Below, piece after piece: positions 53,801-64,000 of a DNA stretch of 64,000 bases. The notes beneath the pieces are model-generated. The model was not told the origin of the DNA, did no database searches, and saw nothing but the letters and a program-made list of their open reading frames with translations. How positions within the stretch are numbered: position 1 is the first letter of the stretch; each line of letters begins with the position of its first letter. A program made the position numbers and the translations under genes. Source of the DNA: Schistocerca nitens (lineage: Eukaryota > Arthropoda > Insecta > Orthoptera > Acrididae); assembly GCF_023898315.1 (NCBI RefSeq), contig NC_064619.1:303962150-304026149 (forward strand), read 5' to 3'.

Positions 53801-55192
53801 AAGAATTTCCGTGCATACAAGCTGCGAGAAGACGAAAACTACTACAAAAGCGCAAGTTAAGTATTTATGGGGGACTATGGAATTTACTAGAGTTCGATTT
53901 GGTTATTATTTTAGATAGCAATGTGGCTTGAGTATAAGATTGAGAACGTTGCTAGATGCGCTTGCGATGGTAAGTAGCCACGCACGGCAAAGCATCAGTC
54001 AAACGTCACATATGGTCCGTTAAAATCACTAAGGAGAAAGCAGGTTCTGCGATTGTGGAATGGATTTGTGCAGCTTCTGCGCCGGACTGCAGTTAGAGTG
54101 AGGGTAGTGAGGATCCCCCCCCCCCCCCCCCATGCACCACCCTGCTTGGAGTGGGTGCTCTGTAAATAAGCCTTCGCCCGTGTCCAATCGCGTCATGAAC
54201 GGTGCCTACATACAACTTTCACCTGCATTCGGCGGGAGCTCGCGGCTGCTCCCCCGCCCGATCACGCCAGCACGCGTGTCTAAGTGAACACGTATTTGGA
54301 TAGGAATTTCTGAGAAACGAAGTATGAATGAGATGTCGCCGCCTCATGCTTATGGGACCCAGGCGGGAGCCTGTGCGTGGTTTGACAGCTGACAGCCGCG
54401 CCACGTCGTTGGGGTTGCTTACGTCTCTACTGGACAGGAGTTGGCGGAGGGTGCTTTTGTGCATTAATTGAATTATTTTGCGAGCAGGTCTGTAGGCTGT
54501 GCTATGCGTTATCTGGACAGTTTACGAGTACTAAGCGTGTCTACATATCCCTGTGCTGCATTCTTTAGGAGGAGTCTGCAAGTGTGTAATGAAATTATTT
54601 CGGTAAATTAGGAGTTGTTTTCGTGTCTGGAGAGCGTTATTTAGAAGTAGTTTACAGGTATGTGAGCAGTGTGAGATGGCCCAAAGTATGTCTTTTGTAT
54701 GAGTGTGATAAATAAAATGTTCCAAAATAAATACAGTGCACTCCCTCCTTACTCTCCCCAGCAGCCCAGCCCAGCCTGAGTCATTTTCACACAATTTTCC
54801 CCCTACAGACCATCATCTGGGGTTCTATGACGTAGAGTCACGTGACTAACGCAGTAGCCAATAGGAGTGCAGCATTCTAGGGGTGGGGGTGGTATGTCAT
54901 GGAAGAATGAATATTGCTGCTCCTAGTGGGAAAATGTGAAAATTGTCATTTCATAATTGAATATGCAAATTGTACATTGATTTATGGAATATGATTAAAA
55001 CTGAAATGGAATTAAGTACGTAGGTAATTGATAGGTCAGATGCAAAATGTCGCTGTCACAAGTGTTATCTTACGTTCACGATATTTGCAGAAGACTTTCT
55101 GTGGCACGGGTACGAATGTGGAGGGTGGAGGCTGTGAGGTCAACAGTCACACACTCGCAGACCACTGACGTGGTGCGTGTCTGGTTATAACG

Positions 55193-55229
<37 letters not shown>

Positions 55230-55761
55230 AGACGATCTTGTGTCATCACCTGACGTCACGGTAGCGCCCTCTGGTGGCCACGATATGAACTAAGTCAGTT
55301 GGGCTCTGGAGCTCGTGGTGAACACACTGGGGGTCGCCATCTTGAATAACGGTACTTGCGTCATGATCTGACATCATGAGAGCGCTCTCTGGTGGAAACG
55401 ATATGAACTTAGCTAGTTGGAGTCCAGACCCAGTGCCGAACACATCTGCTTGAAATTGGTTAAATAATAAAGACAAGTCCTTTTTCCCACCATTTTCCTT
55501 GCTTAGTAAAGATAACAGGGGTGTGGTGCATTATCATGTTGGAATTTGAAGTTCACGCCATTTTTCTGGGGGTTAGGTTAGTGGAGGTAACCCAATTGAT
55601 CTTCTTCCCGCCAAAATTCAAACTTCCCGCCAAAATCCGCCATCTTGATTGATTTCATGGCTCCTATCTTGATTGACATCATGGCCTCCATCTTGAGTGA
55701 CGTCATCGCCGCCATCTTGGATAACGGTACTTTGGGGTCATACCCCTCTTGCTCCAATACT
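50810..55761. mobile_element. Non-autonomous Polinton-like element fossil
   Basis: It begins AGTATTGG and ends CCAATACT. It is flanked by the 6-bp duplication GCCGCT (50804-50809 and 55762-55767) and carries inverted repeats of about 430-450 bp (50810-51240 and 55306-55761). Long inverted repeats starting with AG plus 6-bp target duplications are the known signature of Polintons/Mavericks. None of the expected genes (polymerase, integrase, capsid) can be recognised in the 4-kb interior, so it is a gutted or non-autonomous derivative. Terminal repeats differ by roughly 10%. A poly-C run lies at about 54115-54130 and (GA)n near the right arm. Confidence 0.65.
55195..55228. repeat. (GA)n microsatellite
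   Basis: About 17 GA units inside the Polinton-like element. Confidence 0.95.
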
Positions 55762-56364
55762 GCCGCTGTCTCAGCCCAAGGCACCATCTGTAGGTTGGCA
55801 CAGTTTCCCAGCAGGCAATCTGCTGCAATGTTGTTTCTACCTGAAATGTGATGCACATCAGTCATAAATTGGACTACGTATTCCACTTATCCACACTTCT
55901 GTGGTGAGCCGTGATCTGTTGCACATTGTAAGAAACTGGTTAGTGCTTTATGGTCAGTAAAAACTGTAAAATGTCTTCTTTTCACAGGTGATGGAGAATA
56001 TTTAATGGCTATGTAGATCACCAGCAATTTGCGACTAATAACACTCCATTTCTTCTGCTGCAGCATAAGGCTTTGCGTGAGTAAAAGGCGAGGGGTTGTC
56101 ATCGACCATCCACTCTCTGTTGCCGATCGGCGCCAACTGCGTTTTGGCTCACCTCCACCATGAGAGCCAATGGAGCACTAATGCACAGGTGAGTGAGCCA
56201 TGCTGCTTGTACCAAACGTTGCTTGACTTTATGAAATGCCGCTTCACTCCCTGGGATCCACACTATCTTCCGACTACCAGTTGCGTGCCTCTTACACACT
56301 GTAATTAGTCTACTCTCGTATTCTGGGGCTCTACAGGAGCGATCCTTTGGTAACTGCAGTACAC

Positions 56365-56760
56365 TATAGGATCAAAAGTATCTGGACACCTCTATCTAAT
56401 GCTAAATTTGGCACTAGAGGTGAATAGAGGTGGATCCGACTTTATAAAGAGTGGTAGATAGTACTGTGTAATCAGTAGACAGTCAGCATAGGCATCCGTT
56501 CGAACAAACCCCCAGCAGCCATATGGCTGCGCGGATTCACTGTAATGACCTCTCCCTGAGACCCATTGCGTACTGCACAGGACAAGTTTGCTAAAATTGT
56601 GGTCATAGCTCAGGCTTGTATTGTGATGGCCCAGATTAGAACGCGACCTTTTCACGTTTTGAATTGGAATTTGCTGATATACTAAAAAGGAGTGTTTCCT
56701 CGGTCAATGTGACATTCACTTTGTGTACATCTCTGAGACGCACCTGATAGACTGACTACT
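56365..56760 (+). mobile_element. Tc1/mariner-type fragment
   Basis: It starts TACACTATAGGATCAAAAGT followed by ATCTGGACACC, an end sequence I recall from Tc1-like or MITE families. No matching right terminus was found. The right border given is approximate. Confidence 0.4.
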
Positions 56761-56884
56761 TGTAACTACGATGTGCACTGGGTGAACAGCGGCGGACAGC
56801 TGGGAGGAAACTTGGCCGCCTGGTGCAGTGTCGATGTTGTTTAACTACTCTAGAGCTCCCTCAGACTGCTACCTCAGTCCAACA

Positions 56885-57083
56885 GCCGGTCTCGGTGGCC
56901 GAGCGGTTCTAGGCGCTACAGTCTGGAACCGTGCGACCGCTACGGTCGCAGGTTCGAATCCTGCCTCAGGCATGGATGTGTGTGGTGTCCTTAGGTTAGT
57001 TAGGTTTAAGTAGTTCTAAGTTCTAGGGGACTTATGACCTCAGAAGTAGAGTCCCATAGTGCTCAGAGCTATTTGAACCATTT
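56885..57083 (+). mobile_element. tRNA-derived SINE (family A), copy 3
   Basis: TGGCCGAGCGGTTCTAGG and GGTTCGAATCC mark the tRNA-like head, and GAGCTATTTGAACC the 3' end. The 11-bp duplication TCAGTCCAACA lies at 56874-56884 and 57084-57094. Confidence 0.93.
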
Positions 57084-57220
57084 TCAGTCCAACACAACAG
57101 TCGCGACTCTACGTCTCGTTCTTTGATACGATAGCACCTCCCCAAGCGGCCGCAAACAACACTTTTGAGTATAGTACCAGATGACGGCGAATACTAAGGT
57201 TTGTACTGATTTGTAACATA

Positions 57221-58891
57221 CACTGGTGTCCAATAAATAAAGCAACAACCGCTATTTCCTCGTCCTGTGTCTAATTCACTATGTAGTCATACAAAATGTC
57301 AATAGATGTCCATAGGATCGTGTTCTGTGCGGAAGACGGCATTCCGGTCAACGGAAAATTACACCACAATGACGTCGGCGCTCCTATCTAACAGGGCAGT
57401 GTTTGCCAGTAGTTCCACAATCACAATCGCCGTGTGCACTGTCACAGACAGTGCAGTATGGCGCAGAGAAGACGCCTACCAGTCACTCTGCAGTGGAGGA
57501 CCGTAGGAAGAATGGAAGCAGAACAATCGCAAACTGACGATGACTTGATGTAAATCGTTCTGTTGTTTCTCGGATATTGCGACACTTTATAGAGACCGGA
57601 ACTTTATCCCGAAGACCAGGGCAGTGCCGACCAAGTGGGACATCAGAAAGACGGGACCGTTGTTTCGCTGTAAGGCTACAACGTACCGCTTTCGTACTGC
57701 ACTGCAACTGGCATCTGACCTCGCAGCACACACTGGACGTGTTGTACCGAGGCAAACGGTTTACAGAATGCTTTAGTAGAGTGGCATTTATTGGTGGAGA
57801 CCTGCTGTATGTTTACCTCTGACGTGTCTTCACAGAAGGAAACGTCTAGAGTGGAGTCGTTAACAAGCCACCTGAAAGGACGAACAGAGCTCCAATATTC
57901 TTTTCACATATGAGTGCTGAATTGGTCTGGAGACTGATTCTCGACGGATTTGCATCTGGAGGGCACGTAGAACACGATTTCGTGTCCCAAACATTATGGA
58001 AAGAGATCGATATCTCGGAGGATCCCTAACGGTGTGGGCAGGGATTAGGTTAACACTGTAACAGCTCTTTATGAAACTGTACAGGTGAATCAGCATGGTT
58101 TAATTGCTGTCAGGTGTCGTGACAAGATCTTGGGACCAAATGCACGATTGTTGCAAGGCGCTGTGGGGACTTCGTATTCAAGGACGATAATGCTCGACCT
58201 CATAGAGCATGGGTGGTTGATGTTACCTAGGAAACAGATTATTCCACGCCTGGCGTGGCCTGCTCGCTCTCCCGATTTGATTTCCATAGATCATGTGTAG
58301 GATCCACTAGGGAGAAGGGTTGCCTCACGTCAACATCCACCAACCATTTTCCAAGACTTTCGAGCAACTTTGCAGGATGAATGGGCCTTATTGCCTCATC
58401 ATCAGACTGATGACATCATTGACACAATTCCCTGTCGTTGTCAGGCCTGTACTGCTGCGAGAAATGGCCACACCCCATACTGAGCAAATTAACTAATTCA
58501 AATGGTTCAAATGGCTCTGAGCACTATGGGACTTAACTTCTGAGGTCATCAGTCCCCTAGAACTTAGAACTACTTAAACCTAACTAACCTAAGGACATCA
58601 CACACATCGATGCCCGAGGCAAGACCATTGTGGTCGCGCGGCTCCAGACTGTAGCGCCGAGAACCGCTAGGCAACTCTGGCCGGCCAATTATATAGTGGT
58701 CAGAATGTGTGCGCAAACCTGTTAAGTTGAAAAAACGAACATTTTTGCCTATAGTTATACTTGTTGCTGTTGTTTACGTTCTGATTCTACACATTGTTCC
58801 TACTTTACTATCACTTGTTTACAGAGTTTTGTGGCAAAATAAATCAGTCTTGCGAAATTTCCATTTGTTGCTTTAATTTTGGACATCAGTG
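57221..58891 (+). mobile_element. Tc1-like transposon, broken, with SINE insertion
   Basis: The left end CACTGGTGTCCAATAAATAA follows TA. The right end is its inverted counterpart, GGACATCAGTG at 58881-58891. The transposase is readable in pieces: FIETGTLSRRPGQCRPSGTS (helix-turn-helix linker), a piece at about 57900-58020 (FSHMSAELVWRLILDGF), NQHGLIAVRCRDKILGPNARL, LARPARSPDLISIDHV-type third catalytic block near 58250-58300, and RRCQACTAARNGHTPY-like end near 58440-58480. Several stops and frameshifts are present. A family A SINE sits between the transposase end and the right terminus. Confidence 0.85.
58501..58686 (-). mobile_element. tRNA-derived SINE (family A), copy 4
   Basis: It is in reverse orientation, with GGTTCAAATGGCTCTGAG at the left and the tRNA-like head at the right. 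The box-B region is shortened (GGCAAGACCATTGTGGTC replaces the usual GGATTCGAACCTGCGAC), an internal deletion or conversion. The flanking duplication is only about 5 bp (AATTA). Confidence 0.88.
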
Positions 58892-59108
58892 CAGTTTTAA
58901 CAATAGGGAGTATAGGTAGTGCCATAAAAGTCGACAATAACTGAGATATTATACTACATTTTTGATTAATTAGTTTCTTAAGCACACTCAGAGATATCAA
59001 ACGGTTCATTACACAACAGTTTACTTAAGATTCTCTTGTAACGTACAAACATTTACAGAATAATGTTTTCCTTTAATAACAAAAAAATATTAGTGAATGC
59101 CAGAAGAC

Positions 59109-59411
59109 CTTACCTTTTACAGAAAGACGTCGCTTAGCTATCCAACAAAGCAGAATTTTGTTCGCTACGCTTTTGGCCAAATCAGTGAATTTGGAATGTA
59201 GGAAATCTAAATGGAATTTAATACCTACATTATTTAACGTATCAAATAAGCCGCCACAACTGTAGCTTAAGGGAAAACCACACAGACGTGATAATAAATC
59301 GTCAAAAGCAATAAAACTATTTCCCAATGCAGAAGAAATCGGTTCCAGAATTGTTCCTAAATATGAGCTACAAACGGCAATAATCTTCAACATATTCTCT
59401 TTTAAAGCAAA
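59109..59411 (-). CDS. Possible host exon, unrecognised membrane-like peptide
   Basis: A minus-strand frame encodes MLKIIAVCSSYLGTILEPIS, then SALGNSFIAFDDLLSRLCGF and on to LAKSVANKILLCWIAKRRL. It is open for about 100 codons in AT-rich DNA. It is bordered on the 5' side by an acceptor-like TTTTTGCTTTAAAAG and on the 3' side by AAAG-GTAAGG, a good donor. The peptide is hydrophobic with Cys and Leu spread along it and matches nothing I know. No further exons of such a gene were found. It could be chance. Confidence 0.3.
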
Positions 59412-60649
59412 AATTGTTACATTTACCAAAATATTCGTGTATCAGAAAGTCGAGTGAAGTGTATGAATGGGCGAAAATTATTAAGTACCAAGGAAAATAC
59501 CTGTGATAATAACAATAGACAACGACAGAAATATACGCTTCTGATGCACGAAATGTGTTCATATTCTATTGATTTCAGCGGAGTAATCTGCAGATACAGA
59601 CATATTCGAAAGTATTTCTTCACGAATTAGTTGCAGCCTATGTCACTGAATCATGGCGCGTGTGATTCGGCTGTTTTACATGTATTTCACGATAATTCAT
59701 GTCTCTTGGTAACTTACTAAAGCATAGAATTAAAAAATGCAGCAACTATTACGTTAATTAAGTAGAAAATTATTGAAAACAAACATTATTCATACGACGC
59801 TTGTGTCTGCTTCCTCACTGCTTGGAGCGCTAGTGTCGCTCCAGCCGTCAAACGGTAATAACTTTTGCGGCAAAGAGTGTCGTGACTAAACTTATTACAC
59901 TGTGCTGCTACTGCTGAAGCCACTTGTGTGAAGACTACTTTTGGCGACACCAAAGTCCAGATACGCCCCTCACACCCCTTCCACACACAACTCTTTAGTT
60001 CAATAGTACCTTCAAATTCTCCTTGGTGTAATAGTCGCTGGTGACCACAATTTGTAGCATGGGCCAGTCGTACTGTAAATGTCCATATCACAGTGTCTGA
60101 TAAACTGTCTCATATTTCTAAAAATCCACTGCATAGGTTAGATGTTTCGGATCTCTCAGTGCTGAAAAACTTGCATTGGCAGGACTCAGCTTTTGTGTCC
60201 CATAGCTGTGACCGTAATCCCATTGTTCTGGAAACTGCCAATGTTGAAGATGATACTAGGAGGGTGGCTCTACTGACTTACATCATGAATTGAGAGAACT
60301 ATAGCAAACTAGTTAGACAATACATCAAGAATCTCCCATGCAGCGTCCTGGAACAGAGTTGAGCTTGGCTGTCGAGTACATCCTGCAAATTCTCCATATC
60401 TTTGCTCATGACAGCAGCACCAGGCTGGTATATGGTCCCCACCCCTCACCCACACCCCCCTGAAATTAATAACTTGATACCTGTCAAATACAGGACCTGG
60501 CAGCAATGATAGCATTTCAACAACCCCGCTGACAGGAAAATGCTGAGGTAACTTGAGGTCAGCGTAATAATGCTTTACAAAGCATGGAGTTCACTGCTGG
60601 GACGAGAAGCTTAGTTCCACATATCTTGCTTATGACTCTCACTGTTTTT
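59412..60649. other. Unannotated stretch, no gene seen
   Basis: Reading frames of 101 codons (60091-59786, minus) and 66 codons (60093-60293, plus) carry no recognisable motif. No repeat termini were found. Confidence 0.4.
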
Positions 60650-60900
60650 GTGGGTTCAGTAAGCAGTGGAAAAAGCCTGTCAGTTCACTATGGCCACTCT
60701 GCGGTCAAAATCATGTAGCCTATTCAGATGAGCAGAAAGCGGACATTACAGCCTATTGCCTACAGCTGTACCCAATTCTTCACCCTGATGCACTTTCTAC
60801 TCATGCAAAACTGATTAAATGCCGCGATGGCGCGTCGTCATACTCCCAGCTGTTTTATACAGCTCAGAGGTGTGGCTGAAAGCGAAGAGCATATCTAAAG
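60650..60900 (+). pseudogene. Possible LINE (Jockey-like) fragment
   Basis: One frame reads VAYSDEQKADITAYCLQLYP, which resembles the stretch upstream of the reverse transcriptase in Jockey-type LINEs. A little further VVILPAVLYSSEVWLKAKS resembles the end of a reverse transcriptase (LLPVLLYGCEAW type). The two are too close together for an intact element. Identification is weak. Confidence 0.35.
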
Positions 60901-62389
60901 CTTGCAGGTATTACCAAATAAGGTATAATGAGTTTGTAAACTGCCCCGTCCTGATCAGCGTATTGGATTGCGATCTAAATGACCGTGATTGCGTATACCT
61001 AATGAAACTTTACAATGAGTAAGGCTATTGTTACCGAAGGAAAATAATACCGATCAGTAGGAGGAAAGTGTACGACAGACCCCTCTGAAGGAATGATCTA
61101 TTCTAAACCCAATCTAAATACTGATGATAATTTTTAAATGGGTGGAATATAGCGCTGTTGCACAGAGGTGTGGGATGGGGGATGGGTACCATGTAATTTT
61201 TTTAATACAAAAAACACTGATAATACAAAAATGCCGATTAGGAAATATGGATAATTAAATGGTCGCCATCCCACTGGGGCAACGAGTATCCAGAATCTTA
61301 AGAAAGGTAATGACAAAGAAAATTAAGCAAATAACCGCTGGCACAGTCAGTGAATCAGAAAGCACTGAGTTTGCAGTTACTTATTCTAAAATACTAAATT
61401 TTGGAAGCAAAGTTAAATGAAGTTGTTGGTTAAATAAATGACTGACTGTAACTGAAACTTTCTTATGTTTAAAAAATGACTTTCAGGAACTTCAGTGTAA
61501 TGTAATGCAAATTTTTGAAAAAAGCAAGCAATTTACTTCAAGTGCATGAGCAACTGATTTACTTTTAACATAAGAGCAATAACAGACGTCGCAAGCCAGC
61601 AGAACTCACTCGCTGAGCTAAAGACAGAATAAACGAAATAGTGCACTCTTAATTTGTGTTGTATCTTTAGTTATTAGTTTTGTCAGTGAAACTTACATTA
61701 CTTTATGTGAGTGAAGTTAATACTCATAATTGTAAATTAGCTAAGCCTCTGTTAGGCAGTATAAGAATGAAAATTTACTAAGGCAGCAAACTGATACTGA
61801 AACTGGTCATTGGCAAACAAATAAAACTGGCAGTAAATCGTTAATCAGTTTTCATATTTTTATGACGCTCTGTGATGGCATGGACAGGAAAGCGACCTAG
61901 CTTGGTAACAATGTCTGAGGACAATGACAATACAGGTACCCTACCATTTTTAACTGTTGCAGGTCATTATTCAAGAAAGCTAGTTATTAAAGCTTGTGAA
62001 ATAAATGCCACTTGTGAATTAAATGTCAGTTAACAGTCTTAAAATGTTGTGCCTGTGTGGACAAGGGAGGACACAGCCAAAGACGATGCTGAGCTGGTGC
62101 TTTTGCCACTGGTTGTGAAACACGAGTCATCTCCAGGGCCACTGACGATTATGGGACAGGCAGAAGTTAGAGCTGCAGCTTCCTCCACTTGTCCACTCTG
62201 ACTGTGCTCTCAACACTCGCTGGTGAATAAAGCAGGAGCGCCCAACTTGGTGGTGCGTAACGTAACTTTGTTGGTGCGTGAGTAACAGTGTACTCCAATG
62301 GAGATGCTAACCGCAGAAAACGTGCCTGCAATTGAAATCCACAGCTGAACGAAAGCTGTGAACTGTAATGATTGTACTGATAACAGTAA
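60901..62389. other. Unannotated stretch, no gene seen
   Basis: AT-rich sequence with many stops in all frames. No element or domain was recognised. Confidence 0.4.
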
Positions 62390-63265
62390 TGTGTGATGTG
62401 GGTTGTTTGTGCTTCTAATGAAGAAAACAGTGGTACTAAACTAAATGTGTCTGACAGAGCCCGGACTGGACGGCCTTTTATGGAAAACTACGAGGCTCAC
62501 TGGAATCAGGTTGATGAACTCTTCAGAGATAATCGTCATGTAACACAGACACAGTTGTCAGGTTAAGTGTGGTGTATTACGAGAGCATGTAGGGCTGTAG
62601 GTCATCACTGCAGAACTACAGAAAAATTTATGAGTCATGGGTGCCTTGAATGCTCGATTCTGACGTAAAGCAGAGAAGAATGGCCATCTGTTAACAGTTT
62701 CTTTTCGGCTTTCTGAGCGTGAGGGTGATCGGTTCCTTAATAACATTTTGACAGTTGATGAAAGCCAGGTTCACCATTTTGACCCCAAAAACAAGAGAAC
62801 ATCAATGGAATTCCACCTCAGAGGATCACTGATGCCAAAAATGTTCAAGACCATGCCATCAGAAGGCAAAGTCATGCTCACAGTATTCTGAGATATTCAA
62901 AGTATGGTGTATTTGGAACTCGTGTCTAAAGGCATGAGCTCTCCGAGATATGCAACACCCTCATGAAGCTAAAAGCATGAATTTTAAGACTTTGTCTACA
63001 CATGGAACATCTTCTCCTTCAGCATAACAATGCCAAATCTCACGCAGGTGCTGCAAGACCTGCAACAATCCGACTCCTTGAGTTCATTATCATCGATCAT
63101 CCTCTGTACAGTCCCAACTGGCCCCCTCCAATTTTCATCTGTTTCCAAGACACCTTCGAAGACTTCACTTTGATAGTGATGAAGCAATGAAAGCAGAGAT
63201 GAGTCTGTGACTCTGTCAAAGAAGTCAAATATTCTACAGTGACAGTATGAACAAATAGGCCACTT
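62390..63265 (+). mobile_element. Mariner transposase pseudogene
   Basis: Pieces in shifting frames follow a mariner transposase in order: LFRDNRHVTQTQLS, then LNNILTVDESQVHHFDPKNK (first catalytic Asp region), MPKMFKTMPSEGKVMLTVF, LLLQHNNAKSHAGAA (second catalytic block, where the usual HDN reads HNN) and LYSPNWPPP (third block, usually YSPDLAP). Multiple stops make it inactive. Terminal repeats were not identified. Confidence 0.75.
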
Positions 63266-64000
63266 GTTGAGAGAAATGTGTTATTGTGATTGCTTCTCAG
63301 TTTTGGTTATTGATAACTTGATACCAGTGTCTGAGTTTAACTTGTACACAACAGCTTCCAGCACTGAAGATGATCACTATGTGATCGAAAATCGATTCTG
63401 CTATCAATAACACATCAATATTACGGCCAACGCTGACCTTCCTTTTAAGAAATGTGTTCGTCACCTGGGTGACTATGATGAGAAATAAATATGTAGACAT
63501 GAAGGATAAAGATGCAGAATGTTAAGGAAGTTCGTTTTATTTAAAGAGATTTAAGAGCCTTCACATAAAAATTTGGAGGCCTTCCTTTATGGTCAACACA
63601 TACATTTGCAATAATTACATGAGTACAGTAACACGTTACATACAAATGGACAAAAGTTTAATCACATAAGCAAAACAGTTTTTTAATAGATGAGTTCAAA
63701 GAATTCTTTGCTTGAGTAATTTTTTTGCAACAGAACCCTATTTCTAGCACTCTCTTATCATTTTCAATGACATTGAACAAATGGAGTGGCAATGTGTTGA
63801 AAAATTATTTTTATAGATAGTTCCAATAACATTATTATCGGCCAGGGAGAGTCTTGACAAAGATTAATCCAGACAGCTGCTGTTTCTAGTACTCTGTGCA
63901 TGCACATTAAATCTTGTATGAAATTTCTACTTATTTTCTCTAGCATACATTAAACGATTATACTTGCAAGCTAGTTTAGTTAATTAGCTACTTAGTTTCA
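63266..64000. other. Terminal stretch, hairpin repeat only
   Basis: At 63365-63400, CACTGAAGATGATCAC-loop-GTGATCGAAAATCG forms a hairpin of a type common in arthropod repeats. The rest is AT-rich with no recognised gene. Confidence 0.4.

Larger units (their letters stand above)
49620..56350 (-). mobile_element. Second Ty3/gypsy fossil, split by a Polinton-like insert
   Basis: On the minus strand, an RNase H region is readable at about 56300-55770, with FTVFTDHKALTSFL, YVVQFMTDVHHISGRNNIAADC and a following VPWAETAAV. An integrase C-terminal-like part follows at about 50800-50450, and a possible LTR region with a purine-rich tract near 49900-49620. The two parts are separated by the element at 50810-55761. 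The fossil is broken in many places and its 5' part is not recognised. Confidence 0.65.

Overview
The window looks like nuclear DNA of a large, repeat-rich arthropod genome, most likely an orthopteran of the Schistocerca type. That assignment is inference. It rests on GT-AG introns kilobases long, on tRNA-derived SINE families that I remember as abundant in locusts, and on the density of Tc1/mariner, LINE and LTR debris. No bacterial-style operons, rRNA genes or CRISPR arrays were seen.

One host gene is certain: the 26S proteasome AAA-ATPase Rpt5 (PSMC3 family). It lies on the minus strand from its start codon at 40277 to its stop at 11062, in eight exons joined by GT-AG introns, and encodes 430 residues. 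Only about 1.3 kb of the 29 kb gene is coding. Intron 5 (9.4 kb) holds a nearly full-length LINE with both ORFs open (17473-23682). Intron 3 (12.2 kb) holds an older, internally deleted relative of that LINE (28555-32784) and a 4-kb DNA transposon with long inverted repeats (34460-38445). Both LINEs lie in the sense direction of the gene. Introns 6 and 7 hold two fold-back elements, one of them a perfect 616-bp palindrome.

Downstream of the gene (1-11 kb) are two related LTR fossils, a broken hAT transposase, a SINE interrupted by an RTE endonuclease fragment, and several low-complexity repeats. Upstream (40.9-64 kb) is a nested graveyard. It holds a Ty3/gypsy fossil carrying two SINEs and a mariner derivative, and two Tc1 3' halves joined head to head. 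It also holds a second gypsy fossil split by a 4.95-kb Polinton-like element with 6-bp target duplications, two more Tc1-like elements and a mariner pseudogene. One unrecognised reading frame near 59.1-59.4 kb has splice-like borders.

The elements are linked to one another. The commonest SINE family and the LINE share a hairpin near their 3' ends, which suggests the LINE machinery mobilised the SINE. The two fold-back families share a CTGATGA-hairpin-GAAA module reminiscent of a hammerhead ribozyme core. The LINE copy with open frames has ACG where its older relative has the ATG of ORF2.
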